Shown: positions 11,890 to 23,149 of the stretch, one piece after another
Position numbering within the stretch: the stretch's first letter is position 1
Layout of the letters: the number at the start of each line of letters is the position of its first letter
Origin: Myxocyprinus asiaticus
Taxonomy: Eukaryota > Chordata > Actinopteri > Cypriniformes > Catostomidae
Reading direction: 5' to 3'
NCBI RefSeq assembly: GCF_019703515.2
Contig: NC_059388.1
Coordinates: 4,863,979 to 4,927,978 of the forward strand
Length of the DNA: 64,000 nucleotides
Translations under genes and position numbers: made by a program
Notes under the pieces: model-generated
Databases searched by the model: none
The model's input: only the letters and a program-made list of their open reading frames with translations
What the model was told of the DNA's origin: nothing

Positions 11890-12322
11890 CTGTAAAATTA
11901 TATGAAAAGGAAAGAAAAAAAAAACTTAACCTCTTAAGTTTTAATGATTATCTCTTTTCCAAGAGGGTTTCACAGTGCAGACTGACAGCTAAAACACACT
12001 GTCAGCAAACGTATTATAGCACATTCACTAAAAATATCAAAATTAAAATAAAATAAATCTAAAACTAGCTAACCTCAATCAACTTGTCGGTTGTTCGAGA
12101 CCGATAATTACTTTTAGCCTGTGATAGTCAGAATATACCAGTATGAAGGATTTCTAAATATATGTACATGAAGAACCACCTATATAAATTTCAAGGCCAC
12201 ATGAATTATGAAATTAAGATCCATATTGCATAACTTGTACAGCACAAACATCTCTGTGTCCAGAGGGAGAAGTTTTTTCCCCACTGTTGTATGTGGTTTG
12301 ACAGCCAGGTGGCGCCACTTAC

Positions 12323-12454
12323 ATTGTCTGAGGCACAGACGCGAACTTGGCACAGGTGTATGGTGAAGATGGCATGTGAACGGGAACTCTGGACGTTCAT
12401 CTGTGTGCTGGCAGTGGTGCGGGACAGAGCACCAAGTTTCAAGCACTGCATCAT
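12323..12454 (-). CDS. kif21a: kinesin motor exon (switch I)
   Basis: Forty-four codons run from [16 protein letters not shown] to VRVCASDN. The kinesin switch I motif NVQSSRSH is intact, followed by AIFTIHLCQ. The acceptor is gtctgtcag and the donor AAT/GTAAGT is near consensus. This exon shows no sign of decay, in contrast to the P-loop and switch II exons. Confidence 0.92.
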
Positions 12455-12539
12455 CTGACAGACACAGAGAAGAGAATGCTGGATGATCAGACACTGAGGG
12501 ACTTTCTTCTCCATTAGTTCTGATACAGACATAGCACAA

Positions 12540-13600
12540 AATTAATTGATAAAATTGTATTTATTATTATTATTTTTATTATACTGTATTATTATTATTA
12601 TACAATTTAAAATAAGATACACTTAAAAAAAAAGCATTATAAAAACCTGATAAACATTTATATTTTTAAAAATTGTTGTTTTTCACTTATTTAAAAAACA
12701 CGTAAATGTATAGAAAAAATATATATATTATTTTTATTTAAAAAATAATAAACTTTTAAAAAGATATTTTTATAAAAAATAACTTCTTTTTTATATATAA
12801 AACTGATAACCTTATTAAAATAAAGATAACAGATTTGAATAAAAAATATTTTATTAAAAAATAAAACAATTTCTCTATTTAAAAAAAATAAAAAAATAAA
12901 ACTTGATAAACTGTTTAAAATAAAAATAACAGATTTTTGATTTTTTAATTTAAAATAAACCAAAATATTATTTTAAATAATTTCATTTATAAAAATGTAA
13001 ATCCTGGAAAAAGTTTAAAATGAAACTGAACTGATTTAAACTTCTATAAAAATATGAATTTTTATTTTTATTAAAAAAATCTAATAAATGCTAACAAATG
13101 TCTTAGAAACATAGGAATAAAAATATTTTATATAAAAATATTTGTATTTTATTAACAATTAACTTATCATTATTTTTATTTATATAAAATTGATAAAAAT
13201 AAAAATTTTAAAAATAAAAACTATATTTTTAATAAATATAAATTATAATAAATTATTTGTTTAAAACACTGCTAAACCTTATATTATATAAAATAAGATT
13301 ATATATATAAATATGATGTGATCATCTTTTTTTAAATACAGATAACTGATTTACATTTTTTATACTGTTAACCTTTATAAAGAAATTATCAATCAAATTA
13401 TCTTTATTTTTTATTTATATAAAAACTGATATCCTTTTTCAAATAAGGTAGCTGATTTTTTATTTTATTTTAAACAAACCAAAATATGAAACCAAAATTA
13501 AATATAATATTTTCCATTTAAAAAAATCTTATAAACTTTATAAAAAAATAAAAAAATAAAAATAAAATAAAAAAATGCAGAGTCTACAAACCCTGCACTA
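12540..13600. repeat. very AT-rich low-complexity intron
   Basis: About one kilobase composed almost wholly of A and T, with AAAAATA/TTTATTTT-type runs and repeated AAACTGATAA/AAACTTTATAAA-like motifs. Apparent short open frames here (lysine/isoleucine/phenylalanine only) are composition artefacts. Confidence 0.8.
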
Positions 13601-13613
13601 GTGTAACACCAAC

Positions 13614-13763
13614 CTCAGCTTCAGAGCTAACAGTTCGTGTTGTGACTCCCACAGTGTAAATCCCTCCATTGGCATCTTCATGGATCTTGATATTGGATTT
13701 TTGCTTGCAGGCCTCCACATCTTGAGCTGAGTCAAACAGGTCCAGCACCTCCTCATTGTACAA
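13614..13763 (-). CDS. kif21a: kinesin motor exon ([10 protein letters not shown] segment)
   Basis: Fifty codons start [11 protein letters not shown] and end RTVSSEAE. It contains [18 protein letters not shown], which is strongly conserved in KIF21 kinesins. The acceptor is tttctag and the donor GAG/GTTGGT has the GT. No stop or frameshift is present. The linker [11 protein letters not shown] diverges from the usual TTRDIDAK-type sequence, a position that varies between paralogues. Confidence 0.9.
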
Positions 13764-14689
13764 CTAGAAAGCAAAACAATGACCTCAGACAGCTGAGCAC
13801 ATTCAGGCAAGTTTGAGTAATTAATTAGCCAAGTACAGGCTTGTGTGAAATCTAGAATCTTTGCCAATCTCTGCCAGTGTTAAGACAAGTGTTATTTGAG
13901 GCACATTGTCAACACCTCCATCTGCATGCCAGCATGATGGAAACTCTACTACACTTATCAGGGGGCAAATTTAAACCTAAACGCTGACATGGTCAGATAA
14001 CATCTTCACTTCCATTAAGGCCAGAAATAAGACATATGTCAGTCATTGGGAGACTTATGGCTCTAGAATAGGCTACTAATGGCATCTTACAATTAGGTAC
14101 GAAAACGCCCCAAAACACTTAAAACAAATTTATTTATTTAATCAAATAAAAAAAATAAAAAAATGTTGATCATCAACCTCAGGAGGTCAGACTACATATC
14201 ATTTGAGGCATTATATATTTTCTTCATTTTCTATGAGATTTAGATTTTTTGGCAACCATGTTACCAAAATTTGTGAGATGTTTCAATACAGTTTAAAACC
14301 TTGATTTATGTGAATTTGATGTTTTAGAAAAATAAAATATATTATATATATATATATACACACATACACACACACACACACATCAAAATCAAATGTGTAA
14401 ACTTAAAACAATATGATTTTTTTTTAATATATACAGTAAATACACGATTTACATAATATTTATAACAATGCATATTTACTTAAATAAAATGTGTATTTTA
14501 TTAACACTGTTCAGGACGCAGACAGTGCAATAGACAAAAGACTATTTAGCCAGGCATACACCTAATTTATACATCAACTCACAATTAGGCTGTTTTATTT
14601 AGGTCTGCCGGAACCAGAAACATCTGTAAAGATCTATAAATCTGCATAAAAATGAATGGCATCTACGCTAATATTATTCTATTTGTTTT
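13764..14689. other. kinesin intron with a TA/CA microsatellite
   Basis: No coding sequence recognised. A short (TA)n(CA)n microsatellite lies at about 14338-14382. Confidence 0.5.
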
Positions 14690-15545
14690 CATGTCTCAAC
14701 CTCGGGATTCATATCTGGAGCAGGCTGGATCCAGCTCCATTCCTGCTTGGTGTCGGACTCCACTGCTACGTGTCTCTGAGTGATGATGACTAAATGCAGC
14801 CGGTGCTAGCCAGACATCACTTCAGTCTTTTACGATGGACTTCAGAGGATGAACTGATGCCAACTCCAACCATAAGACATGGGATACTTCATATGCCACT
14901 GGCTGAACCTTGGTCATAGGACAGACCTCACCGAAATTACCTGCCGGTTGAACTGTGATGCACCTTATTGACTGTCTGCATCACCTTTGTCTATTGATGG
15001 ACTACACTCTTGAAATGGAATACATAGACTATCATTTAATTGCCAACAAAATCCTTGATCAGCCAACTAACAAAGGACAATGCATCTATGTGAATTTCTG
15101 CATTTAATCCAGGATGGACTTCAAAGACATTAGTCATTAATCTTACACTTACTTAGTTTACTCATTTTAAACCATGACTTGCACTGCACATAAATAACTA
15201 ATATTGGCATTACATTCATGCTGATTAGCCAGAGGGGAACTGGCCCCCACAGTGAGCCTAGTTTCTACCAAGGTTATTTTACTCCATTAAACAACATCTT
15301 ATGGAGTTTTGTGTTCCTTGCTACAGTCACCTTCAGCATGCTCACAGGGGTTCTAAACACAATTATTATTTAATTATTAAATTTTTTATACACAATTTAC
15401 AATCATATTTAAGCAAACTACACAAAGATGACTCTAAAACTTTATAGATATTACAGTTTCATTTTCTGTTAATGCATGATTTTCTGTAAAGCTGCTTTGA
15501 AATGATGTGTGTTGTGAAAAGCGCTATACACATAAAAATGACGAC
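14690..15545 (+). repeat. cyprinid interspersed repeat (retroposon-like 3' end)
   Basis: The 3' end carries TGTAAAGCTGCTTTGAAATG then GAAAAGCGCTATACACATAA, a tail I recognise as widespread in cyprinid genomes. Upstream, GGGGAACTGGCCCCCACAG and AACAACATCTTATGGAGTTT belong to the same family. It is non-coding here and its class is unsure. Confidence 0.55.
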
Positions 15546-15803
15546 TTCTTAAAAACACCAGTTAAACTTTAAAAAAATAAAGATATCTGTTTTTTAAGAT
15601 ACATATTTTTATAAAACACTGATAAACATCTAAACCTATGGTTTTTAAATTAAATAATTATTAACTTATCTTTATTTTAATTTATATAAAAAGATTTTTA
15701 AAATGAAGATAACAGATTTTTATTTTTTCAAACTTTCAACAAACCAAAACATTAAACCAAAAATAAAAATAATGTTCATAAAAAACACCTGATAAACTTT
15801 TAA

Positions 15804-15805
15804 TG

Positions 15806-15859
<54 letters not shown>

Positions 15860-15912
15860 TACATACACACACATACATACACACACATACATACACACAC
15901 ACACACACACTG
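15804..15912. repeat. compound (TA)n/(CA)n microsatellite
   Basis: Alternating TA then CA/CATA repeats of about 110 bp. Open frames through it on both strands are periodicity artefacts. Confidence 0.9.
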
Positions 15913-15956
15913 TACAGCATATATACACCGATCAGCCACAACAATAAAATATCGAT

Positions 15957-16675
15957 ATATATATGTCGATATAGGACTCATTTTACTGTGGGTATAGATA
16001 CTTGTCTACCTGTTTCCTCCAGCATCTTCACAAGGTCCTTTGCTGTTGTTCTGGGATTGATTTGTACTTTTCACACCAGACTACGTTCATCTCAACAGAA
16101 TGCACCTCCTTCCTGAGCAGTATGGTGGCTGCATGGTCCCATGGTGTTTATACTTGCGTACTATTGTTTGTATAGATGAACGTGTACCTTCAGGTATTTG
16201 GAAATTGCTCCCAAGGATGAACCAGACTTGTGGAGGTCCACAATTTTATTTCTGAGGTCTTGGCTGATTTCTTTTGATTTATCATGATGTCAAGCAGAGA
16301 GGCACTGAGTTTGAAAGTAGGCCTTAAAATACATCTACAGGTACACCTCCAATTCAGTACATCTCCTATCAGAAGCTAATTGGCTAATTGCCTAAAGGCT
16401 TGACATCATTCTCTGGAATTTTCCAAGCTGCTTATAGGCACAGTTAACTTAGTGTATATAAACTTCAGACCCACTGGAATTGTGATATAGTCAATTAAAA
16501 GTGAAACAATCTGTCTGTAAACAATTGATGGAAAAATTACTCGTGTCATGCACAAAGTAGATGCACTAAACAACTTGCCAAAACTATAGTTTGCTAATAT
16601 TACATCTGTGGAGTGGTTACAAAATGAGTTTTAATGACTTCAGCCTAAGTGAACATAAAATTCTGACTTCAACTG
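15957..16675 (-). mobile_element. Sleeping Beauty-type Tc1 fragment (5' half)
   Basis: The sequence from GTCGATATAGGACTCATTTT to the end matches the promoter-proximal half of the more complete copy at 26897-28470. The terminus reads TTCTGACTTCAACTG followed by TA (16676-16677). The other half is missing; the (TA)n/(CA)n tract lies beside the break. A second Tc1-like element begins directly after it. Confidence 0.8.
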
Positions 16676-16677
16676 TA

Positions 16678-17568
16678 CATACACTGGTGGGAAAAAGTTT
16701 GGAATAATGTACAGATTTTGTTCTTATGGAAAGAAACTGGTACTTTTATTCATCAAAGTGGAATTCAACTGATCATAATGAATAGTCAGGACATTAATAA
16801 CATTAAAAATTACTATTACAATTTGAAAAAAACGTAAACTACTTTGGAGTTCTTATCAAAAAATCCTTTACGTGCAGCAATGATAACTTTACAGATCCTT
16901 GGCATTCTAGTTGTCAGTTTGTCCAGATACTCAGGTGACATTTCACCCCACGCTTCCTGTAGCACTTGCCATAGATGTGGCTGGCTTGTCGGGCACTTCT
17001 CATGCACTTTACAGTCAAGCTGATCCCACAAAAGCTCACTGGGGTTAAGATCTATAACACTCTTTTCCAATTATCTGTTGTCCAATGTCTGTTTCTTTGC
17101 CCACTCTAACATTTTCTTTTTGTTTTTCTGTTTCAAAAGTGGCTTTTTCTTAGCAATTCTTCCCATAAGGCCTGCACCCCTGAGTCTTCTTTTTACTGTT
17201 GTACACGAAACTGATGTTGAGCAGGTTGAATTCAATTAATTCTATTTCTCAAAGTAGAGACTCTGATGTACTTATCATCTTGTTTAGTTGTACATCTGGC
17301 CTTCCACATCTCTTTCTGTCCTTGTTAGAGCCAGTTGTCCTTTGTCTTTGAAGACTGTTGTGTACACCTTTGTATGAAATCTTCAGTTTTTTGGCAATTT
17401 CAAGCACTGTATAGACTTAATTCCTCAAAACAATGATTGACTGACGAGTTTCTAGAGAAAGTTTTCTTTTTTGCCATTTTTACATGCCAGTCTATTGCAT
17501 ACTGTGGCAACTCAAAAACAAACACAAAGACAATGTCAAGCTTCATTTAACAAACAAAATAGCTTTTC
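16678..17568 (-). mobile_element. Tc1-like element, internally deleted, 5' end cut by L2
   Basis: The left terminus begins CATACACTGGTGGGAAAAAG followed by TTTGGAATAATGTACAG, the TIR of a common fish Tc1 family. On the minus strand a transposase N-terminus starts at about 17477 (MAKKKTF, then RCTTKQDDKYIRVSTLRNR with stops). The C-terminus is at 16816-17070 (PSELLWDQLD, LQEAWGEMSPEYLDKLTTRM). The catalytic middle is deleted. The 5' UTR is cut at 17568, where the L2 tail begins, so the second TIR is lost. Confidence 0.75.
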
Positions 17569-19968
17569 AAATCAAATCAAATCACTTTATTGTCACACAG
17601 CTATATACACAAGTGCAATGGTGTGTGAAATTCTTGGGTGCAGTTCCGATCAACATAGCAGTCGTGACAGTGATGAGACAGTACCAATTTACAATAACAT
17701 CAAATTAACACAGCACAATTTAAACATCTGATATACACATAATTACACTCAACAATATACAAATAATAACATACACTGTACAGTATACAATACGCACTAT
17801 ATAGATACACATTCAATAAAAATAAAAATATATAAAAAAGTATATATAGAATGTACAGTATTGTACTGTATTGACATTCAGGCTGTCGGTTGATAGTCAG
17901 TTGTTAAGAGAGAATACAATATAATAATAATATAATTTATGACAGTCCGGTGTGAGATATAAGAGTAAGGGTAATAAAGTGCAGTGCTGATGTATTTTGA
18001 TCATGGGAGATCAAGAGTCCAGAAGTCTGATTGCTTGGGGGAAGAAGCTGTCATGGAGTCGGCTGGTGCGGGTCCTGATGCTGCGATAGCGCCTACCTGA
18101 TGGTAGCAGTGAGAACAGCCCATGGCTCGGGTGGCTGGAGTCTCTGATGATCCTCCGAGCTTTTTTCACACACCGCCTTGTATATATTTCCTGGAGGGAG
18201 GGAAGCTCACCTCCGATGATGTGTCTGGCAGTTCGCACCACCATTTGCAGTGCTTTGCGGTTGGGGGCAGTGCTATTGCCGTACCAGGTGGAGATGCAGC
18301 CAGTCAGGATGCTCTCTACAGTGCAGGTGTAAAACCATGTGAGGATGTGGCGGTTCATTCCAAACTTCCTCAGCCATCTCAGGAAGAAGAGGCGCTGATG
18401 AGCCTTCTTCACAATGACTTCAGTGTGGATGGACCATGTGAGTTCCTCAGTGATGTGGACACCCAGGAACTTGAAGCTGCTGACTCTCTCCACTGGTGCT
18501 CCATTGATGGTGATGGGACTGTGTTCTCTTGTCTTTTCTTCTGAAGTCCACCACAAACTCCTTTGTCTTACTGACGTTGAGGGAGAGGTTGTGCTCCTGA
18601 CACCAGTGTGTCAGAGTGTGCACCTCCTCTCTGTAGGCTGTTTCATCATTGTCAGTGATCAGACCTACCACCGTCGTGTCATCAGCAAACTTAATGATGG
18701 CATTGGAGCTATGTGTTGCCACACAGTCATGTGTGTACAAGGAATACAGTAGTGGGCTGAGAACACAGCCCTGCAGGGCTCCAGTGTTGAGGGTCAGTGA
18801 TGAGGAGATGTTGCTGCCTATTCTAACCACCTGGCGTCTACTTGACAGGAAGTCCAGGATCCAGCTGCACAGCGAGCTGTTTAAGCCCAGAGCCCGGAGT
18901 TTCTCATCAAGCTTGGAGGGCACTATGGTGTTGAATGCTGAGCTGTAGTCTACAAACAACATTCTCACATAAGTGTTCTTTTTTTCCAGGTGGGAGAGAG
19001 CAGTGTGTATTGTAGATGCAATGGCATCATCAGTGGAGCGGATGTTGCGGTAAGCAAACTGCAATGGGTCAAGAGAGAGAGGCAGCACAGAGCAGATGTA
19101 ATCTCTGATTAGTCTCTCAAAGCATCTGCTGATGATGGGGGTCAGAGCAACAGGACGATAGTCATTTAAGCAAGTGATTTTTGATTGCTTTGGAACAGGC
19201 ACAATGGTGGATGTTTTAAAGCATGTGGGGACTACAGACAAAGAGAGGGAAAGGTTGAAAATGTCCGTAAAAACACCAGCCAGCTGGTTCGCACACGCTC
19301 TGATGACGTGGCCCGGAATGCCGTCTGGGCCCGCGGCTTTGCGGATATTCACCCGTCGGAAGGATCGGGTTACATCTGCTACAGAGACGGAGAGTGAACT
19401 AACCTCTGTAGCTTCAGCCACGAGAGCTCTCTCCGCAAGGGCGGTATTATTTCCCTCAAAACGAGCATAAAAAGTATTTAGCTCATCCGGGAGAGAGGCA
19501 GCGGTGTTCATGGCGGAGTTTTTATTCCCTTTAAAGTCCGTGATGATGTTAATTCCCTGCCACATGCTTCTAGAGTTGGTGGTGTTAAACTGTCCTTCAA
19601 TCTTGCTCCTGTACTGGCGTTTTGCGGTTCTGATAGTTTTTCGGAGGGCATAACTGGCTTGTTTATGCTCCTCCACGTTCCCGGAATTAAAAGCGGAGGT
19701 CCGCACATTAAGTGCCGCGCGGACATCGTTATTTATCCATGGTTTCTGATTCGGATAGATCCGTATTGTTCTGGTCAGAACGACGTCCTCCATGCACTTG
19801 ATGAAACACATTACGCTATCGATGTCGTCATCAGAGGCGGACCGGAACATCTCCCAGTCCGTGTGATCAAAACAGTCTTGTAGCATGGAATCTGATTGGT
19901 CAGACCAGCACTGGATCGTTCTGAGGGTGGGTGCTTCCTGTTTCAGTTTCTGCCTGTAAGCGGCAGAA
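17569..19968 (-). mobile_element. L2-clade LINE, 5' truncated, fused to a Tc1 fragment
   Basis: A minus-strand L2 copy whose 3' tail (ATCAAATC repeats plus ATAGCTGTGTGACAATAAAG when reverse-complemented) lies at 17569-17610. The RT frame is open from the junction to about 18447 and includes [36 protein letters not shown] and the FADD box. A frameshift near 18540 moves the C-terminal domain (RTARHIIGGELPSLQ...LLDS) to another frame (18011-18556). It is close to the copy at 2543-5870. The 5' truncation point corresponds to about position 3465 of that copy. Confidence 0.85.
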
Positions 19969-20600
19969 ACCCCTATCGGGTTGAGGTCAGGACTCTGTGC
20001 AGGCCAGTCAAATTCTTCCACACCAAACTCGCTCATCCATGTCTTTATGGACCTTGCTTTGTGCACTGGTGCGCAGTCATGTTGGAACAGGAAGGGGCCA
20101 TCCCCAAACTGTTCCCACAAAGTTGGGAGCATAGAATTGTCCAAAATCTCTTGGTATGCTGAAGCATTCAGAGTTCCTTTCACTGGAACTAAGGGGCCAA
20201 GCCCAGCTCCTGAAAAACAACCCCACACCATAATCCCCCCTCCATCAAACTTCACAGTTGGCACAATGCAGTCAGACAAGTACCGTTCTCCTGGCAACCG
20301 CCAAACCCAGACTCGTCCATCAGATTGCCAGATGGAGAAGCGTGATTCGTCACTCCAGAGAACGCGTCCCCACTGCTCTAGAGTCCAGTGGCGGCGTGCT
20401 TTACACCACTGCATCCGACGCTTTGCATTGCACTTGGTGATGTATGGCTTGGATGCAGTTGCTCGGCCATGGAAACCCATTCCATGAAGCTCTCTACACA
20501 CTGTTCTTGAGCTAATCTGAAGGCCACATGAACTTTGGAGGTCTGTAGCCATTGACTCTGCAGAAAGTTGGCGACCTCTGCGCACTATGCGCCTCAGCAT
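18447..20600 (-). CDS. Tc1 transposase-L2 reverse transcriptase chimeric open frame (717 codons)
   Basis: One uninterrupted frame joins about 210 residues of Tc1-like transposase to about 506 residues of L2 polyprotein. The transposase part has [12 protein letters not shown] with the first catalytic D and [14 protein letters not shown] with the second. It ends SPDLNPIG, so the third catalytic residue (E in the NPIE block) is replaced by glycine at the junction (19971-19973). The L2 part begins [16 protein letters not shown], lacks the endonuclease and retains RT with FADD. The Tc1 helix-turn-helix region is upstream in another frame (20512-20883) after a frameshift near 20600. Function is not implied: the DNA-binding domain, transposase E and LINE endonuclease are all absent. 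The long open frame may simply reflect youth. Confidence 0.7.
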   Translation of the reverse strand: MLRRIVRRGRQLSAESMATDLQSSCGLQISSRTVCRELHGMGFHGRATASKPYITKCNAKRRMQWCKARRHWTLEQWGRVLWSDESRFSIWQSDGRVWVWRLPGERYLSDCIVPTVKFDGGGIMVWGCFSGAGLGPLVPVKGTLNASAYQEILDNSMLPTLWEQFGDGPFLFQHDCAPVHKARSIKTWMSEFGVEEFDWPAQSPDLNPIGVSAAYRQKLKQEAPTLRTIQCWSDQSDSMLQDCFDHTDWEMFRSASDDDIDSVMCFIKCMEDVVLTRTIRIYPNQKPWINNDVRAALNVRTSAFNSGNVEEHKQASYALRKTIRTAKRQYRSKIEGQFNTTNSRSMWQGINIITDFKGNKNSAMNTAASLPDELNTFYARFEGNNTALAERALVAEATEVSSLSVSVADVTRSFRRVNIRKAAGPDGIPGHVIRACANQLAGVFTDIFNLSLSLSVVPTCFKTSTIVPVPKQSKITCLNDYRPVALTPIISRCFERLIRDYICSVLPLSLDPLQFAYRNIRSTDDAIASTIHTALSHLEKKNTYVRMLFVDYSSAFNTIVPSKLDEKLRALGLNSSLCSWILDFLSSRRQVVRIGSNISSSLTLNTGALQGCVLSPLLYSLYTHDCVATHSSNAIIKFADDTTVVGLITDNDETAYREEVHTLTHWCQEHNLSLNVSKTKEFVVDFRRKDKRTQSHHHQWSTSGESQQLQVPGCPHH

Positions 20601-20933
20601 ACTCTTTTATTTTACGTGGCCTACCACTTCGTGGCTCAGTTGCTGTCATTCCCAATCGCTTCCACTTTGTTATAATAGCACTGACAGTTGACTGTGGAAT
20701 ATTTAGTAGCGAGGAAATTTCACGACTGGACTTGTTGCACAGGTGGCATCCTATCACAGTCCCACGCTGGAATTCACTGAGCTCCTGAGAGCGGCCCATT
20801 CTTTCACAAATGTTTGTAGAAGCAGTCTGCATGCCTAGGTGCTTCATTTTATACACCTGTGGCCATGGAAGTGATTGGAACACCTGAATTCAATTATTTG
20901 GATGGGTGAGCGAATACTTTTGGCAATATAGTG
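19970..20933 (-). mobile_element. Tc1-like transposon, 5' two-thirds
   Basis: The intact outer end is the minus-strand TIR, reading CACTATATTGCCAAAAGTAT then TCGCTCACCC, bordered by TA at 20934-20935. The transposase start with its HTH domain (REISSLLNIPQSTVSAIITKW, then a GRPRK hook) is at 20512-20790. The catalytic part lies in the chimeric frame. The element stops inside the NPIE motif, where L2 sequence begins. The 3' third and the second TIR are not found nearby. Confidence 0.85.
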
Positions 20934-20935
20934 TA

Positions 20936-21095
20936 TCTAATAGTTCTTAACAAAAAACATAGGATTTGTGCCAAATAGTAATGGGACACCAAAGTGTACC
21001 ATATTCGCGAAAAAGTGCCTAAAGGTAATTTCTTGTGCTCAGATTAAACCAGATTAACTGAGTAACAGCTGAGGTTGCTGTATACAGTGCATTAC
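20936..21095. other. short intronic stretch before the P-loop exon
   Basis: Nothing recognised beyond the 5' splice region of the preceding exon. Confidence 0.4.
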
Positions 21096-21278
21096 CTCTA
21101 AGAACTGGACGTTGATCTTAAACTCAGGTGCGGGACGTCCCTGTTCTGTTGCAGCCTGTCTCCGCTCCTTGATGCCCCTGAAGAGGTGGCTGATTGCCCG
21201 CGGGATGATTCCCAGCTCCTCATCAATTGTGTTCACATCAAAGCCTGTGCCCATGGTGTACGTCTTCTCCGAACCCGT
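21096..21278 (-). CDS. kif21a: kinesin motor exon (P-loop second half), altered active site
   Basis: The acceptor ctttccag and donor GAG/GTAATG bound 61 codons. It starts [16 protein letters not shown] and ends KINVQFLE. Kinesins have [14 protein letters not shown] here, so the alanine codon has become TCG (21270-21272) and the invariant P-loop glycine codon has become GAG (21267-21269). The lysine and threonine that contact nucleotide phosphate are retained. A bulky acidic residue in place of this glycine is not expected to support nucleotide binding. The remainder ([24 protein letters not shown]) is well conserved. Confidence 0.87.
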
Positions 21279-21489
21279 CTGGAAAGATACAAGAGGAAAT
21301 GGATTATATTATTAATAAATAAATTAAAAGGATGTAGCAAAGGATCTTATTATGTCAATGTATTATCATGTTTAGGTAAGCTACCATTAAAAGAACCTAA
21401 ATTAATATGGACAGTATGGACTGCACCTGTGACATGCTGTCGATTACCACAGACAATAATTTCAACTTGTCCCTCGCTTTTTCACAATG

Positions 21490-21542
21490 TGTATTTTGGA
21501 CTGGCTCCCTTCACTTCTATTCTAAGTGACTTACTGGAAGCG

Positions 21543-21578
<36 letters not shown>

Positions 21579-21690
21579 AACAAAGGACGAGTCGAAATTA
21601 TATTTTGTGGTAATCAACATTATGCCACAAATACTGTTGATTGAGCTAAACTTGTAATGAACCTGGATAATTCCTTTAAAGTACGTGTTA
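21490..21690 (+). repeat. cyprinid interspersed repeat, copy 1 (interrupted by TA/CA tract)
   Basis: It contains CCTTCACTTCTATTCTAAGTG and, after a (TA)n(CA)n tract at 21541-21578, GGACGAGTCGAAATTAT then TTTGTGGTAATCAACATTAT and ATTGAGCTAAACTTG. The same blocks in the same order occur at 31030-31190 (plus) and in reverse at 36785-37065. Class not known to me. Confidence 0.6.
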
Positions 21691-21759
21691 TGGTTATAGT
21701 TTGGAAAAACTATGATGGTCTCCACTTGCCTGCTAGGCTTTATTGTAAATGTATTTACT

Positions 21760-22400
21760 AGGGGTGTAACGGTACATGTATTCGTCCCGAACCGTCACGG
21801 TACTGACGTCATGGTTCGGTGCATGCAGTCAGATGAAGAATACAGAGTCAGTCACAGGCGATCCACTCCAGTCCAGAAGGTGGCACGCGCGGTAATGCAA
21901 CGCTGTTTGCTAACCGCCACAACAGGAAAAAGAGCAGCAGAAGAAGAGACCATCTATGCACCAACCCAGAACAAGAATGGCTTTTCCTAATGCACAAGTT
22001 TTATCTTTCATTATTCTTTTTATTTTGTACTTTTATAACACAATATATGCTTTTCAGTTTTGTAGCTGATTGTGACCAAATACCTTTTGTTTTTTTATCA
22101 ACCCTACAAAAATTATGGCCTGTGCTTTATGTGCATTCTGTTTACTGCTTAGTGCATTCTGTTTACTGCTTAGTGCTTAATACACTAAAGGAGACTATAC
22201 TGTACCAACTACCTCAGGGGGGACTAAATGCTACTAGGTGGAACAAACTGTAATTTGCACTACTGTCTGTTCAAAATAAATGAAAAGAAACCTAGCATTT
22301 GGGATTTGTTGCTTTTTCCTGTTGTACCGAACTCGTGTCGAAATGTGACCCCAAGACCAAGGAACGTACCGAACCCAAACTTTCCCTCTGCAAATAGAAT
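21760..22400. mobile_element. hAT-type non-autonomous element fragment
   Basis: It opens with TAGGGGTGTAACGGTACATG, a terminus typical of fish hAT elements. Near its other end are GTTGTACCGAACTCGTGTCG and AACGTACCGAACCCAAAC, which mirror the GAACCGT...ACGGT motifs of the left end. The expected TTACACCCC terminus is missing because a Tc1 fragment starts at about 22410. Confidence 0.5.
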
Positions 22401-22409
22401 AGAACAGAA

Positions 22410-22760
22410 GAACATGTAGCCCTGCAACAGATGACATGGCCCCACAGAGACCCCCACTGAACATTGAGTCAGTCTGGGATTACATGAAGAGACAGAAGCA
22501 ATTGATACAGCCTAAATATATAGAAGAACTGTGCAGAATTCTCCATGAAGCTTGGAACATCCTATCTGTCAACAACCAAGAAAAAATGTGTCCAGATGTC
22601 CCTAGGAGAATTAGTGCTGTTTTGAAGGCAAAGTTGGTCACACCAAATATTGATTTAGCTTTTTTGTTTACTAGACTTTGGATGATCACTAATTATGGCA
22701 CTATTTTTGAAGAAATCCTCACTATCCAACATTTTTCACAAATGCCTAAAACTTTTGCAC

Positions 22761-22766
<6 letters not shown>
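22410..22766 (+). mobile_element. Tc1-like fragment (transposase C-terminus and right TIR)
   Basis: The plus strand encodes DPPLNIESVWDYMKRQKQL and EELCRILHEAWNILSVNNQE then CPDVPRRISAVLKAK, the C-terminus of a fish Tc1 transposase with E in NIES at the third catalytic position. It ends TGCCTAAAACTTTTGCACAG then TAC, the right TIR of the same family as 34595-35126. A (TA)n tract follows at once. Confidence 0.8.

Positions 22767-22832
<66 letters not shown>
22767..22832. repeat. (TA)n microsatellite abutting a Tc1 terminus
   Basis: About 33 TA units immediately after the Tc1 right terminus, consistent with expansion from, or insertion into, a TA-rich target. Confidence 0.9.
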
Positions 22833-22835
<3 letters not shown>

Positions 22836-23149
22836 ATTTTTATTTTTTACTATGGGCCCTATTATTTTCATTAGTGTTTTATTATAGGGGCCAAGCCCCG
22901 TAGGGGCATAGACCCTATTGCATATGTTGCATTTCTTATTATTATTATTCTGGCTGGGAGTCTATGGCAGCCCTGTGAACAGTTCATAGGGCTGGGAGTC
23001 TATGGCAGCCCTATGAACAGTTCATAGGAAAATGATGAAATTTGGCAGACTGATAGAGGTGGGTATAAATAGAAAATGTAGGGTCTCTAGGAAAAGGCAT
23101 CATTCCTAGAGCGTACCCATTGTTTTGCCATTCGTGGAACATGGGAATC

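Noticed and set aside
12691..12963. 90-codon frame in the AT-rich intron
   Set aside because: Lysine, isoleucine, phenylalanine and asparagine only; low-complexity composition.
15720..15997. Short open frames rich in VCVC/YIYI or HTHT
   Set aside because: They are translations of the TA/CA microsatellite in several frames.
18447..20600. The 717-codon frame as a domesticated host gene
   Set aside because: It lacks the transposase DNA-binding domain, the third catalytic residue and the LINE endonuclease. It has no visible promoter or introns and is bordered by transposon debris. Listed as a chimera, not as a functional gene.
22436..22903. 155-codon frame as a gene
   Set aside because: The first part is a Tc1 transposase C-terminus; the rest is the (TA)n tract read as YIYIYI.
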